This document shows positions 1 through 12,249 of a stretch of DNA of 64,000 nucleotides, one piece after another (positions within the stretch are counted from its first letter, which is position 1; every line of letters starts with the position of its first letter). Both the position numbers and the translations under genes were made by a program. The stretch covers positions 7,936,001-8,000,000 of the forward strand of contig JAPTOF010000014.1 in NCBI GenBank assembly GCA_028554755.1, given 5' to 3'. Below the pieces are notes generated by a model. The model was given only the letters and a program-made list of their open reading frames with translations. It did not search any database and was not told where the DNA came from. Origin of the DNA: Cordia subcordata. Its lineage: Eukaryota > Streptophyta > Magnoliopsida > Boraginales > Cordiaceae.

Positions 1-1141
1 AATGCCTAACCATGCTGCTGACTAGACCAGATGTTAGATTTCTATGATTTGGCCCGCATTTATCTCCCATGCAAATATGCGTGCTTTGGTACCTCGTAAT
101 CTCGAACATCTTGTGTGTGGATTTTTTTACTGCATGAACCTTCCACTTGCATGGTGTCCTAGGATTGCTTGATTCATAGCAACGTATGTCCCACAAGGAC
201 TTATTCGACTTCACCACCCTGTATTTTCATTTATGTTTGATCACGTTTTATTGGACAGCCTGTATAAGATCAACCTTTTTCAGGAACACCATGCGTTTGG
301 CCAACTCCATCCGTCTCTCGTCCCACATTGGTCTCTCCATTGGAGGCTCATTTGAAGTGATGTAATACTCTGTCCTAGCTGTGTGGAAAGCTACTGGTTT
401 TTCCTCCTCTAGATCCGGCTCCAGCTCTTCGCCATTGCCTGGCCCCATATCAACCTCTTCGTTTTTGTAGATTAAACTTTCTATTGACACAATATCTTCC
501 TCCTCGTTTAACTGGACGTCCTCATCTACTTCTTCCGGTTCAGATAAAATAGAATCTAATCCCACCTCGAACATCATCCGAATGTCACTAGCTTGAGAGG
601 GTCCTCCAACTTCAAATGTGGGGCATGGCGGTGAAGAAAGGGAAAATATGGCAAACCCTGCCGTTGTGGTTGGAATGTTGACTTCCGCGTTGACATAATA
701 AGGTGGTTCCACATTCAAATCTGACAAATCACCAACAACTTCTTGTAGTGTTGCTTCTTCATTTGAAGGCTGTGGATTGTACACGACATCATTTTGCACG
801 TCTACGACAACGTGCGCACATCTCCTATTCATTTCCATGCAAGCTGTTTCATACATGTCCTGTACATCTTCGTCATCCTTAATGCCACTGGGGTAATAAT
901 ATATTTGTTGTAGGTTTGTATCCCATTTTGGATCACGATAACACAACTCAACTCTATCGATAGTAGGCTGCAATTGGAGCTTCGTGAATATATGATATAC
1001 AAACTGATTGTATGTCGTTCTGGGAAGAATTTTTATTTTACGTGGTAAGTTTGGACCTACATAGTCGAGCCCATGATCTGTTTCAATTTTGTTGCCACCG
1101 TAATATAAATATACGTTAACTGCATCAACATTTGCATTCAT
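1..1141 (-). pseudogene. Mutator-like (MULE) transposase, N-terminal part, broken and cut by the window edge
   Basis: The start codon is at 1141-1139 and the frame runs leftward off the window. Residues 1 to about 115 match the PB1-like N-terminal region common in plant MULE transposases (YYGGN near residue 14, LPRTTYNQF near residue 39). An acidic linker rich in E and D follows, then WDERRMELAKRMVF leading into the MuDR DNA-binding region. The frame is interrupted by TAA at 250-248 and TGA at 229-227. Translation beyond them in the same frame still reads like the family (SLWDIRCYES, then a basic stretch and NLTSGLV), so these are true nonsense mutations in one continuous exon. The catalytic DDE domain would lie left of the window and cannot be judged. 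The protein would have cut and joined element ends in the nucleus; this copy cannot make it intact. Confidence 0.85.
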
Positions 1142-1434
1142 CTTTTTGGGTGAAAGAAAATGTATAACATAAATTAAATATGAATGAGTTGAAGAAGGGA
1201 GAGAAGTGGAGTGGATAGTGGTATAGCGACAAATCCAAATTTTGAAAATGCTACATAATGTGACTTATCGTGTGAACGTTTGCAGGGTTAGTGATTTTGG
1301 AACGAGATGATGAAGGGAGAAGTGGGGTGTGCATTATATAGTAACAAATTCGAACTTAGAAAATCAGATTTTAAATTTCAAATGTCAGATTCCCTGCCAC
1401 GCCGTCAAATCGTTGCCCTGGGTGAAATAAAGCT

Positions 1435-1990
1435 GGAACCCTAATTCGAATGTTAAAAGTTCAAAATATTCATCTCGAACTTCTGACTTTCGACTTATAA
1501 CCTAACTCGAATTTTAAAAACTCGAAACAACAAAATCGCACTTCAGAAGTTCGAAAGTGGAAAAATTCGAACTTCTAAAGTTCGAATTTTTCAAAACTTC
1601 AAACTAAAACAATTTGAAAAAGGACATATCTGACAAAAATTTTATTCTCTACTCTGCTCTGCCCTCCATCACGTCGGAATCTTGTAAACTCGAACTTCTA
1701 AAGTTCGAAACACGATATTATTGTCTGCATTCTGGTATTATTCTCTGCCCTCCGTCACATCGTCGCAGAAGGAATCTTACAAACCCTAATGGAACTGCAG
1801 CACCCTATTTTCGAACTTTATAAGTTCAAAGTTGTTAGCACTCTCTTTTCGAACTTCATAAGTTCGAAGTTGTTACTGTAGATAATTTCGAACTTTTGAA
1901 GTTCGATATTGAAGTTCCATTATTCGAAAATATTTTCGAAGTCTGATATCGAGCTTTCATCATTCGACATTGACCTTCTGAACTTCGAAA
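1435..1990. repeat. Cluster of TTCGAACTT...AAGTTCGAA palindromes in the MULE leader
   Basis: At least five near-perfect palindromes of about 21 bases with the half-site TTCGAACTT (or AAGTTCGAA) are visible, for example near 1565-1587, 1691-1711, 1810-1831, 1848-1870 and 1887-1908, with more single half-sites between them. The middle three to five bases vary while the arms are kept. The same palindrome recurs in the related element at 27080-28150. They lie just inside the terminal repeat, where transposases of several plant DNA transposon families bind; a binding role is inferred. Confidence 0.7.
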
Positions 1991-2071
1991 AGTCTATATA
2001 TGCAATTTCTCTTAAAACTGGATTATTTTTAGAAACAAATTAAAAAATAAGGTGAAAAATAAAAATAACCC

Positions 2072-4038
2072 GTTACCTGCCGATATTTTTATTTACACTA
2101 GCACTGCTATATCGATGACGCCATAATAAATAATTTAACCCACTGATCTTAATGTGAAAGCGTACAAAAGTCTCCCACGGGCTACCACTAGCTTTGCTGG
2201 AGTTGGACCATAGTGATCGTGACATCAATACGCTTCCTCCGCCGGTGGAGTGGCCGTTTTCACTGCCGTCCCACACAGATCGAGCACGGTAAATATCTTT
2301 TCAAATTCACCTTTGGTTTTCGAATTAAGATCCTCTTATATTATTAGTTTTTTTTTATACTAATATGAGAGAGAAATCTTGATGACCATTTTTATATAGA
2401 TTATATTATCTCATTCATTTATAAAATTCTAATTATATGACTGTTTTCTTTTCATTATAAAAAATGGGGAGTGTGTTTAGAGTCTACATATTTTTGTTGG
2501 TATGGACTTTCTCAAGATATCGTATACTGTTATGTTTATAGCGTAATGAATAATGGATTTGTCATAATTATTCGTTATTATTAAATTCAAAACAATTAGA
2601 TTATGCAGTTAATATCATAGTATTATGACATGATTTGTTCCCGTATTTGTTGTCTTATATTCGTAGTTTTGGTTTAAAATTTTTTCAAAGTTGGGAGGCT
2701 CGCAATATGAATAGGTTGGATGTGGAGGAAGAAAATTCATATATACAAGATTCTTAATCCTTTTCCCTCAATGAATCTGTAAAAGAATTTAAAAAGAAAA
2801 TAATAAAAGTATTTTTACTTTTTCATTTTTATTTTTGAGAGGGAGATCATGACCAGTCATACCATTATCTTCTAAACGAATGACATCCCTTCTATCTTGC
2901 TCCTAAATCACTTGGAAAGGAAAAGCATTCTTTACTTAAAAAAGATAGTTCAATTAAAAAATTAATCATATATTCATTAAACTATAAATTAAAATTTCTA
3001 GTAGGAAATAGTTTAGATCTATCTGACAACGATGTGAACTATTTTGTGTCTTTCCAAAATAAATATACAGATGATGCAATGGATGGTTGAAAACCAAAGT
3101 TTAAGGTGAAAAAGCAAATAATTGGTTCGTACATGGTCTCCGATTCAAAGACTTGTACCCTTGTGTTAGTACGCACTTTCACATGTTAAAAATGACATGC
3201 AAATCACTTTGCATGTCTATAGTAGAATTCCAAGGGCAACAGTTATTATATCTTGTTTTCTAATCTAAAATTGAACAAACATTGAAGTCACATCTCCCAA
3301 ATTAAAACTCCATCCTTTGAATCAAAAATTGATAGAGATGGGATATACTTTACATTATTTTCTTCACTTGTGTTTGTTGTCTTATCATCTGTAAGTTATC
3401 GTAACAACTCAGACTTGTACCATATTGAATTATAAATATGGTACTTGCTGATATATATGTGTAGAAAACATTATTTTTTTTGTAGAAGTCTTCATGATAT
3501 CATAAGTCAATACGATATTAGTCTTTCGCTAAACAATCGGTCCTACTCCTTTTTCTTTCCCATGGCTGCTGAATCCTCCAAGATTTCTTCCTTTTCTCTA
3601 AAGAATTTTTCTAAAACTCTTTACAAGTGTAGAAATCTCTTATATTGCCATCTTCCCTCTCCCTTACCCATTAAAATATCTCACGAAATTTTAACTTTAC
3701 CTAAATTCTCTCATTAAATCAAATTAGTACCAATAAAAATCTTAAGCAAAAGGGTATTTAATTAGTAATTAAAGTAAAAAGTATTTAAAACAAAAAATTC
3801 AATAATACCCCTTTACCAAACCCATCCATTACTTCTTCCCCAATTCTCACCCCACACCACCAACCTATAAACCTTGACCATTAATTTGGCATAGTTAAAT
3901 ATTATGGAAGATCTAGCTATAACTAAGATTTCATGGGAGAATATAAAAGAGAAATGCTAGAAGTTATGTACGGGGCAAAATATTATTAAACAATGGTCTT
4001 TTCATGCTCCAATACAATTTTCACGACTACAAGAGTAC
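2072..4038. other. Intergenic DNA, no gene recognised
   Basis: AT-rich sequence between the MULE and the LINE. Short open frames here show no protein family, no codon pattern and no splice context. No terminal repeats were found. Confidence 0.5.
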
Positions 4039-5388
4039 AAGTCGAGTAGACTCACAATGAATGATTGTGGAGAGCCTATTAACAAAATCACCTCCAGAAT
4101 TGACTTGTGGGCTCTCAAATGGTTGTCAATGACTGGTCGCAGGCTTCTTATCAAATTAGTTCTTGAAGGTATCTATTCTTACAGGTGCAGGATGTTTATT
4201 CTACCTAGTAAGATGATTCATGAGATTGAAACCAAATTGTGCAAATTCCTGTGGACTTGTAAGAACTCATAAAACTTAAAAGGGAAAGCTAGAGTTGCTT
4301 GGGACAAGATTTGCCTTCCCTTGTTGAAGGTGGACTTGGTTTTAAGCAACTCAAGGATGCAAACCATGCTACCAACCGGGCTTTGCTTTGGAAAATCCAG
4401 AAAGGAGATGATACTTTGTGGGTAAAATAGATATTTCTATTTGAGAAGAGATAATACTTGGGAGATTGAGATCCCTAAGGACTGTTCTTGGTATTGGAGG
4501 AAACTCGCAGTGTGTGTTCTACAAGATTGGCAATGGTCTTGATACAAGATCTTGGACGGATCTTTTGCATCCAAACTGTTTCTGAACTTAATGTTAATCT
4601 GGATGAACCTGTTGCTGCTAACATTGCGAATGGAAATTGGCATGGCAAGCCAACAATCATGCCCTTGACTCGATCTTTGGGGCGGTTGGGCTGCCACTAC
4701 TTAACACGCATCGTCCTGACAAACTCCTATGGCTAGGTTCTGCTGATGGAGTTAACACTGTTAATTCCGCTTATGAGCTCATTCGTAAACGGGGTCCTCG
4801 TGTTGATTGGGTAGATATTGTTTGGTTTAGAGGTGCATATGCTAAGTATGCCATTTACTGGTGGTTGGTGTAGCTGGATAGACTACCAACTAAATTGAGA
4901 TTGGTTTCTTGAAGTCTTAACGTCAACCCCCAATACGCCTTTTGCTTAAGGGAATCTGAAAATTGTAACCATCTTTTCTTTGATTGAAACTAATGAAGAC
5001 TGTGAAAGGTCTTTACTGGCTTCACTCATGGGACGGTATTGAGCTTTAGTTGTTGGCTAAGTATAGAAAGAATACTTTGAAGTCTATTGCCATTAAAATG
5101 ATCATAGAGGCTGCGGTTTATCAAGTTTGGAGGGATCGGAATCGCCGGATTCATCCAGATAATCGTCCTCTTAATGAAGATCATATCATTTTGACTATAC
5201 TATTTGAAGTTAAAACTAGGTTGGTTAAAAAGAATTTGTATAGAGAGAACATCTTTTGTACATCACTGTGTAGGATTTGGGGATATGATAAGTTAGCGAT
5301 GAGTACTGATTTTATCTTTTTGTAAAGTTGTTGTAATTTTGGTTATTAATCAAAGCTTGCTTTCTTAGCAAAAAAAAAGTCGAGTAGA
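4039..5388 (+). mobile_element. 5'-truncated LINE (non-LTR retrotransposon) with target duplications
   Basis: The element body is about 4051-5378 and is flanked by the direct repeat AAGTCGAGTAGA at 4039-4050 and 5377-5388, a 12-base target duplication that overlaps the short A tail. The 3' end is an A run (5370-5378) after CTTGCTTTCTTAGC. Three broken frames spell the C-terminal part of a plant LINE polyprotein: the region after the reverse transcriptase core (SMTGRRLLIK, then FILPSKMIHEIE near 4195-4240), the KGKARVAWDKICLP block near 4280, and the zf-RVT region (SADGVNTVNSAYELI near 4740, VYQVWRDRN near 5115). Frameshifts and stops separate them, so it is dead. The catalytic YADD part is absent because of 5' truncation, the usual fate of LINE insertions. 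Confidence 0.88.
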
Positions 5389-5640
5389 AATTAAAGTATT
5401 TCCTAATATTTTGGCCATTTTAATTTGTTGATTACCCTTTTATCTTTTAACGTTTTGTGCTATTTATCCCTTTCTCTTTTGAAATTGTCCGGGAAGAGCA
5501 TCGTCTTTTTTAAAACCGCTGTTAGAAAGGGTAGGAAAAAAAAAAGCCACCATGTTTCATCCTTGGTTCGAACCTTGAACTTTTGTTATTGTAATATTCT
5601 ATGATCACATTATTCATTAATCAAGATTAGAGTACTTTTA

Positions 5641-5645
<5 letters not shown>

Positions 5646-5676
<31 letters not shown>
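5646..5676. repeat. (TA)n microsatellite
   Basis: About 15 uninterrupted TA units, leading into GTATGTAT. Confidence 0.95.
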
Positions 5677-5684
<8 letters not shown>

Positions 5685-7230
5685 TACCAAAACCCCTACT
5701 TATATAATAAAATCATATCCTATTCCTAATTATTTTGTAGTAAAACTGTCACCTATTCATGTTTTTTTGTAGTGATGGTCCAAATTAATTCATGAACCAT
5801 CAAGGTTTAAAAATCCACATATACTGTCTGTTAAAAGAAAGCAATTGCCTTTGCAAAGGTCACCATAATGGTAATTTGTTTCTACATTATAACATGAAAG
5901 GTTGTTAAACCATCGATGTTGAACTATACATTTTTGAGGGGATAAAAAGCTAAGATGATATATACTGTTTGTAGCTTTTGTACGTATTTTAGTTGCTGTC
6001 CGCCTTCGGCTTTCTATGGTGGACCAAAGCCAAAATTGGCCTTTTTCTTTTCATGATATTTCGTCGAGAAAGTCGTTGCTCAATTATCTCATTATATTTC
6101 TGAAGTGGAAATTGGAAAACGATGGCAAATTGTTGCTTCAATAATTCTGTGCCGGCGGGAAATTGATGAAGGGTGAAAAATTGACTTAAAAAACATGGTT
6201 TCTTGTAACATTATAATGTGGTAATAACAGAATTTTAAATCTATTTATTTAATGAATTGTTTGATATTTCAAGGTATAATTGCAGAACCATTTTAATCCT
6301 TGTAACCTTGTTAATTTTTCGTCTTCAAAATTATATATCTAGACTTTGCTGATAGAAGATCATAATAAATCTTAATTCCATGAATGTTATGATTCTTGCT
6401 GACGATGAAAATTTGCAAACTTTACGCACAAAACGCAATACAGGTTGTCACTTTTAGGTTCTTACAGTAGGAATGGGGAATTGGCAACATTTCACCTGGT
6501 CTACAATTTCGACTTTTAATTTATTTATTATTTTTAACATATTTACAGAAGTTTTTCACCTATGCTTTTATTGTTCCTTGAACTCAATGGTTTATAAATT
6601 TTATGTAAGAATTGGTACCGTTGACCTACACCTTCTATTCTATTATTCATTTATTTATTCCGTACAACCAACATATATTGCAATTGAATTGATATTATAT
6701 TGGAAAATTTTGATGGTCTGGCGCCCCTCGTTCCTTACAATCCAAGTATATATGTAGTCAAATAAACATCGATCGTCCACTAAATACACATTCTGTATAA
6801 TATTTTCATTATTTCAGGCTCTTAATGCAATTTTGACATGAAACATGATGAAGCAACGTACCGCTTTATAAAACTAGTCTAGGCAATCCAATAAAGTGTA
6901 AACCACAGTACAGAAATGGGATAAACTAAGTAAGACAAACAAGTTGGTTAATTTATGGCATGAAATTGTAGGGACAACATATTATAGAGAACCTAGATCT
7001 ACACAGACATAAGAATAATTCTTAAGATAAACAAGTTTCTTAAATTTGAAGAAATCAGGACATATGTACTGTATATTTAGAACCACAATCACACGAAATT
7101 TTTATATTTATTTAACCTCTCATTAGCCTTTCTTGAACTACCTTATATATCTATATGTGTGTGTATATATATATATATATATATGTGCTTTCAGAAGTTG
7201 ACACCTAATCTTAGCCTTTCCTTGAAGTCC

Positions 7231-7300
7231 CTCATGCAAGGAGAACGTGACACCTCTTAGCCTTACTCATGCAATGAGAACGTGACACATCTTAGCCTTT
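7231..7300. repeat. 35-base tandem duplication
   Basis: Two copies starting CTCATGCAAGGAGAACGTGA (7231) and CTCATGCAATGAGAACGTGA (7266), each followed by CAC(C/A)TCTTAGCCTT. The copies differ at only a few bases. A weaker partial copy of the TTAGCCTTTC part precedes them near 7210. Confidence 0.8.
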
Positions 7301-7624
7301 GGACCACATTTGATTAAGTGCAACACAACGTTTCAGGTTTAAGGTACCGGGATTGAGACATGCATATAGGACCTGTCGAGGATTTTAAAGAGAGAGCGTT
7401 GAAGTGCACTATTAATACAATAATTTTTTTGTACGGGTTGCATCATGTATATTGATGAGGCGAAGCCTCTATTTAAACGCCCTCGCTGTTGCTGGCCCAA
7501 ATTAGTTCACCCATGATGCAATGTCCATCGACAAGACGTTCGCCAGCTGCCACCACAATTTAGACGAAATGCACTTTTATCGAACTACAATTGCTTGTGT
7601 TCATAATTTTACGATTCAAGATTA

Positions 7625-7869
7625 CACTATAAAAAAAAATTAGTGGGGTTTTGCACTATAAATATCGCCTATATGCATCATTTTTATTTAGAAAAATAAA
7701 ACGTGGCACTATAGGCGGTGATTAGCAAAAACTGTTGCCTATAATTACTATTGACAAGAGAATTTTACACAAACTATCGTCTTTATATACCACAATAGGC
7801 AGAAATTTTTTTTTTCTTTTGAAAATTGTTGCCAAAAAATTACCACCTATTCTCAAATTTTTTGTAGTA
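7625..7869. mobile_element. Mini-CACTA (non-autonomous CACTA element)
   Basis: The left end reads CACTATAAAAAAAAATT and the right end, on the other strand, TACTACAAAAAATTTG, matching the CACTA superfamily terminus with one decayed base at the right. It is flanked by TTA on both sides (7622-7624 and 7870-7872), the 3-base target duplication of this superfamily. The 245-base interior has no coding capacity. Confidence 0.72.
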
Positions 7870-8043
7870 TTAGCATATCAATTTCTCAATCCACCAGCTA
7901 ACACGAGTTGATTTTTTAGGGGGGAAAAAATTAGAAGTCTCTCTCCCTAGTTATATATTGGGTTAAAATTGCAAGAAAGAAGGTTTTATGTATCAGGACA
8001 AGTGAGGGTTTGTGCTGGCCGGGGAGCTTCACGGCTTGGGTTG

Positions 8044-8107
<64 letters not shown>
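8044..8107. repeat. Long (TA)n microsatellite
   Basis: About 32 uninterrupted TA units. It makes an artificial YIYIYI open frame on the plus strand that is not a gene. Confidence 0.97.
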
Positions 8108-8110
<3 letters not shown>

Positions 8111-8223
8111 CTTAACGGTAACCCAAAAAACCCTTGTTATATATGTGTTACATGTAACAAATTTAAACTATTACGTTGCTTAAAAATAAAATTCTTTTGT
8201 AACAATTTGATCTAACTACTATA

Positions 8224-8865
8224 CTGTCTAAGTTATATGTTTCGTTTTGTTAAGTATTGTTTGGGCCAAAAGTTGTTAGGATCCAAGAAGGTCCATTTTA
8301 TGCTTAGTCCGAAACCCAATTTGTTGAGCCATGTATTGAAAAGGCTAGGGCTAAGGCCCAGACTCTTAGCATGCGTTGCTCGCTCTATGCTTCTAAAGTA
8401 TTGGAACGTGACTACAATTAGGGATGAACTTGGTCTCCTTCAAAGATATGCACAAAGAAGGATATACGTGATCTAAATACGATATAGCTGAGTATAGTAG
8501 CTAGCAGAGACTCATTACAACACGATCAGGAAGGAACCTAAAACCAAAAAGGACTCTTCCACCCAAGGAACTATAAAAGTACCGCTGGCTAGAGGAGGTA
8601 AGACAGACATAAAATACCAATATATTCATATTTGTGGTTCGTCTATAACCCGTCGTGTAACAATTCATCGTTTTATCTGAAACTCAACGCTGACTTGAGT
8701 GTCAGAGTACCTTTGGCCGGCACCACACCGGTGTCAAGGGTTACGTCGCTCACCTTTCCTCACCGGTGTCAAGGGTTACGTCGCTCACCTTTCCTCTTGG
8801 TCTTGCAGGTTATCGGAGCCCCAGTCAACCTTTGTACGTGATTGTAGAATTCATCCTCTACAAGT
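8224..8865 (+). mobile_element. Gypsy-type LTR fragment or solo LTR
   Basis: The stretch has the layout of a plant Gypsy LTR on the plus strand. A likely promoter ACTATAAAAGTACCG lies near 8570, and about 130 bases on comes the block TGACTTGAGTGTCAGAGT followed by ACCTTTGGCCGGCACCACACCGG, a signature I know from R/U5 regions of plant Gypsy LTRs. No internal retrotransposon sequence adjoins it on either side, which fits a solo LTR. I could not find a matching 5-base target duplication, so the ends are approximate. Confidence 0.6.
8726..8795. repeat. 35-base exact tandem duplication in the LTR
   Basis: CACCGGTGTCAAGGGTTACG and the following 15 bases occur twice back to back (8726-8760 and 8761-8795) with no difference that I can see. 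It lies in the part of the LTR that would be R/U5. Because the copies are identical it probably arose after the insertion. Confidence 0.92.
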
Positions 8866-11476
8866 ATTAGTTATAATTTTTAATTTGTCTAACTATTTAT
8901 AGTAAACATTAATTAATTTTCTATAATTTTTAACTATAATTTTTTAGAAAATCATTTTAAAAATATCATTTGCAATGAATTTTAATTGTTGCCATTTATT
9001 TGTAGAAAACCATTGCGATAGAAAATAACTAACAAAATTTTAAACAACAATTACAATATGTTGCATAAATTTTAACAAAATTTCAAACAACAATTACAAG
9101 TTAGCATAAATTTATCGGCAACGATTTTTAATATTTTGCAGCTGTTACAACAAGTTCAAAATGTGGTAGTTACATATCCTCTTAAATATTTTGTGGCTTG
9201 TCCTCTTAGTGTTCACATATACGATGTGATATTTTTTTATCAAACAAGGAAGCTTGATGGACATGACTAATATTTTTATACAAATACCAAGTGGATTTAA
9301 CTTAAAATCTATGGTCGCATTCACATTCTCATAATTAACCTTGAAATTGTTAGAAATCGGGAAATTATTGTTGAACAATATCTATTCAATGACTTGCATA
9401 AGTTCAATATTATAGATACATTCAATTTAGCCTCAGGCACAATTTTTCGTCTAAATAAAATAGAGGAGTGTCTACAATTGTGAAATATTTCGAAAAGTCA
9501 TATATATGGACTGCTTGAGTATTAACCCTAAAGAGCAAACATACAGTGACTTAAAGAGAATCACATCATTTTTATAGATGGTGCCTGCATAGAAAATTTA
9601 ATGGGAATCCCTAGCTTGGAAATTCAACATTAATAAGTATTAATTACTACTAGTCAATGTATTAAATTATAGACAGTACATGACTTGGACAATTTTTTAT
9701 TGTTGTGCCAACTGCATAGGAGATTAGGCAGCTAGTCGCCACACAATTTAGGATAAGTTTTCTTGATTTTGTTATGACTTGTACAATTTTTTTTAGAGTC
9801 TTATTTGTTTGTATATTTAGTTTTCTTCTTTAACTTTAACTTCTTAATATATTAATACAAGTTTCAGTTGTTCGTGACAAGAAAATAGAAAAAAAAAATA
9901 TGGACACATGACATGCTGTTTAAGTAGGAAAGGCGAGGAATGCCTACATGATTTGATAGACACACACTAAATTAAGTTAAAAAGATTAAGTTTGATTTTT
10001 AAACTGATAAAAAATATTTTTAAGTGTCTAAAAATTAGACCAAAGTAAAGTTAACCGAGCTTTTCAAAGCGTTATTAACCATTTGGAGGTATCAACTTGC
10101 TAATGCAAGCAAGCAAACCCTGACCTTAGCTAAGCTTAGCGAATTGAAGCGTGTGTCACGGTTTTGTTTGGAATCTAAATGAGGTGTCATTGTCAGATCT
10201 ACATGTACCATAATCACAAATAAACTAATGTTGAAGAATGATTTGACTTGAAAACACCATGGTCATTCACGCTATTGGCCGACCAAAAATGTTGGCATAT
10301 TCCATAAGATCCGCATCAAAGTTAGTGCCCAAATGATAATTAATCAGAAAACCCACGTGATTAACGCCTTGTTCGTTGTTTGCTTGTTTCGGGAAACTCA
10401 CCATGCCATTTAGATACCGAAATGACATAAAATAATTCGATTTGTCCTAAAGTCTAAAAGTTAACGAAACGGTTGAATAATAATTAGTTATCGTAAACAA
10501 TTTTAAATTTAAATTTATATTATTAATTTGGTAATGAAATTAATATAATCTTTTTTAAGACATTAGAAACTCAATCTGTAGAATTCGACTATTAAATAAT
10601 ATAAAAAATTCGACTATCAATTGATAAATTGTGAGTGCAGTAACTTTCATCAAAACTATTGTACTACATATTTAAGAACTATAACCTTGGCAAGGGCCGG
10701 CCGACGCATCTTGAGCCCACGTGATCTTACAAGAATGACGTTTTTCCCATGCTTTTTACCACTAGAATGTCACTCCAGTTTTATTGGAGACTGCTTCACA
10801 TTCGTCTAACTAAACATCAATGTTAATGAGTTGAAATAGTTTAAGGCATTTGTTACTTTTACTGATGTTCCAGTACGACAGAACGATAAATTCTATGTGT
10901 TCCCAATTACTAATAATTCCTCTGATCATCAATGGTGAACTCTTGTATTAAAGTGCACGTGCGACGGCAGTGATTGATAGAACCTAAAACCTAGTATCTT
11001 GTTTGTCAACAAAACCTTGCTAGTTAAACTTCGTTTGAAATTTTCATTTTTTCACCTTCTTGGCGCCACAGACAGAATCATGGCGTCTAATTATATGTTC
11101 GTTTAATTTGGCTTCTATTTGGAGGACTGCGCAAAACATCCACATGGCAACCTCATTATCTCATAATTTTACATGTCATTGGTCAAAAAATTAGTATTTC
11201 CTTTTATTTGTGTGAAGTGGCCTTGGTAAGAAATTTCATGATTTTTAACATGGCATTAAAACTTGAAGTATGATAAGATAATTAATTTTAAGTTTATCAT
11301 ATAAAATTTTGAATTACTCAACATAGTATCAATTAGTTTTACAATAAGATTTTAGTAATTTTTAACATGCGTCACTGTTCTAGTAAGAAAATAAGAAAAT
11401 CCCGATGCACCATCTGATAGTACAATAACAAAATGTTAGTTCTCTGGAGATTGAGATTTAGTAAATATTAGCAATA
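8866..11476. other. Intergenic DNA, no gene recognised
   Basis: AT-rich with no open frame that resembles a protein family. Imperfect TTTTAACAAAATTT-like repeats occur near 9030-9090. Nothing else stands out. Confidence 0.45.
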
Positions 11477-11481
11477 CTAAC

Positions 11482-11917
11482 TGTAAGCGCAATATAGAAT
11501 TATATACATGAATTTACAATATAAAATTCAAAGACATAATTGCGCAGCGGAAGCACATACCTGTTTGAGCCATTATTGTTAAATAATTGTTATTTGAAGA
11601 AATAACTGTCACCTAGTATAGGCTTAGATCTTCCTCTCCCTACTCTACTCAATATTAACAGATGTTTATGGGAATAACTGTTAGGTTAGGAGCAGGAGAA
11701 GAGACCTAGCCTTATTTATAATAAATTCTAAAAGTCTTACCCATAAAAAGATTTATCAGAATATATGAGCCTACGCACAAAAGAATCGTATGGATTTATG
11801 AGGTGGGCTAAAACCAATATGATCACAAAGCCCAACTTGTGAACCAGATATTCAGCCTATTTTATAAAACCAAAAAATAATTAACGGTAGCCCACTTTAA
11901 AGAGAAATTTTCCAACA
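11482..11917 (-). repeat. 3' LTR of the Copia element
   Basis: On the element strand it begins TGTTGGAAAATTTCTC and ends GCGCTTACA, with the TG...CA termini of LTRs. A TATA-like TTATAAATAAGG lies on the element strand near 11711-11725. It pairs with 18236-18669. Confidence 0.93.
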
Positions 11918-11932
11918 GTCTCCCATTTGGGC
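11918..11932 (-). other. Polypurine tract of the Copia element
   Basis: On the minus strand CCCAAATGGGAGAC abuts the TGTTGG start of the 3' LTR, the position and composition of the plus-strand primer site of Copia elements. Confidence 0.8.
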
Positions 11933-12249
11933 AATGTTAATTATTTTATTTATTTTTCAAAAATTCTTAAGAAAAATATTTATTAGGCTGAATAGGAAAT
12001 AGAATGTGGCCACAATTTTTAAAATATTTTGATTCACAAAATTATACCTCGAACGCATATTCGAACCAACAAGATTGTCAAACATCGAATCATGGCAGTT
12101 ATAGTGTTCCTTATTGACACAAGACTTTCCATGGTCACAAATGTCATCCAACCTTATCATCATGGATTAAACATACGACAGCGTAGCAAGAAACTAGCAC
12201 CAATATATGATCAAAATGTGCTATTTCTTTGTCAGTCCTCGACATGATT

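Larger units (their letters stand above)
1..2071 (-). mobile_element. Mutator-like element, 5' portion with its terminal inverted repeat
   Basis: The transposase pseudogene reads leftward, so the 5' terminus of the element is on the right. Reading inward from 2071 on the minus strand, the end starts GGGTTATTTTTATTTTT and continues for about 90 bases with the same spacing of blocks as the terminal repeats of the element at 27080-28150. Between the terminal repeat and the start codon lies a long leader with many TTCGAACTT/AAGTTCGAA palindromes. The other terminus and the target duplication are outside the window. Confidence 0.75.
5389..7624. other. Intergenic DNA with a TA microsatellite, no gene recognised
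   Basis: AT-rich. It holds a (TA)n run at 5646-5676, a shorter one near 7160-7183 and a 35-base tandem duplication at 7231-7300. The 94-residue open frame at 6473-6757 has no recognisable family and looks like chance AT-rich coding. Confidence 0.45.

Noticed and set aside
5560..5585. GGTTCGAACC looked like a tRNA T-arm
   Set aside because: No acceptor stem, D-arm or anticodon arm can be folded around it; the neighbouring sequence is unstructured AT-rich DNA.
8012..8215. Open frame of 67 codons with a long YIYIYI run
   Set aside because: It is only the translation of the (TA)n microsatellite and its flanks.
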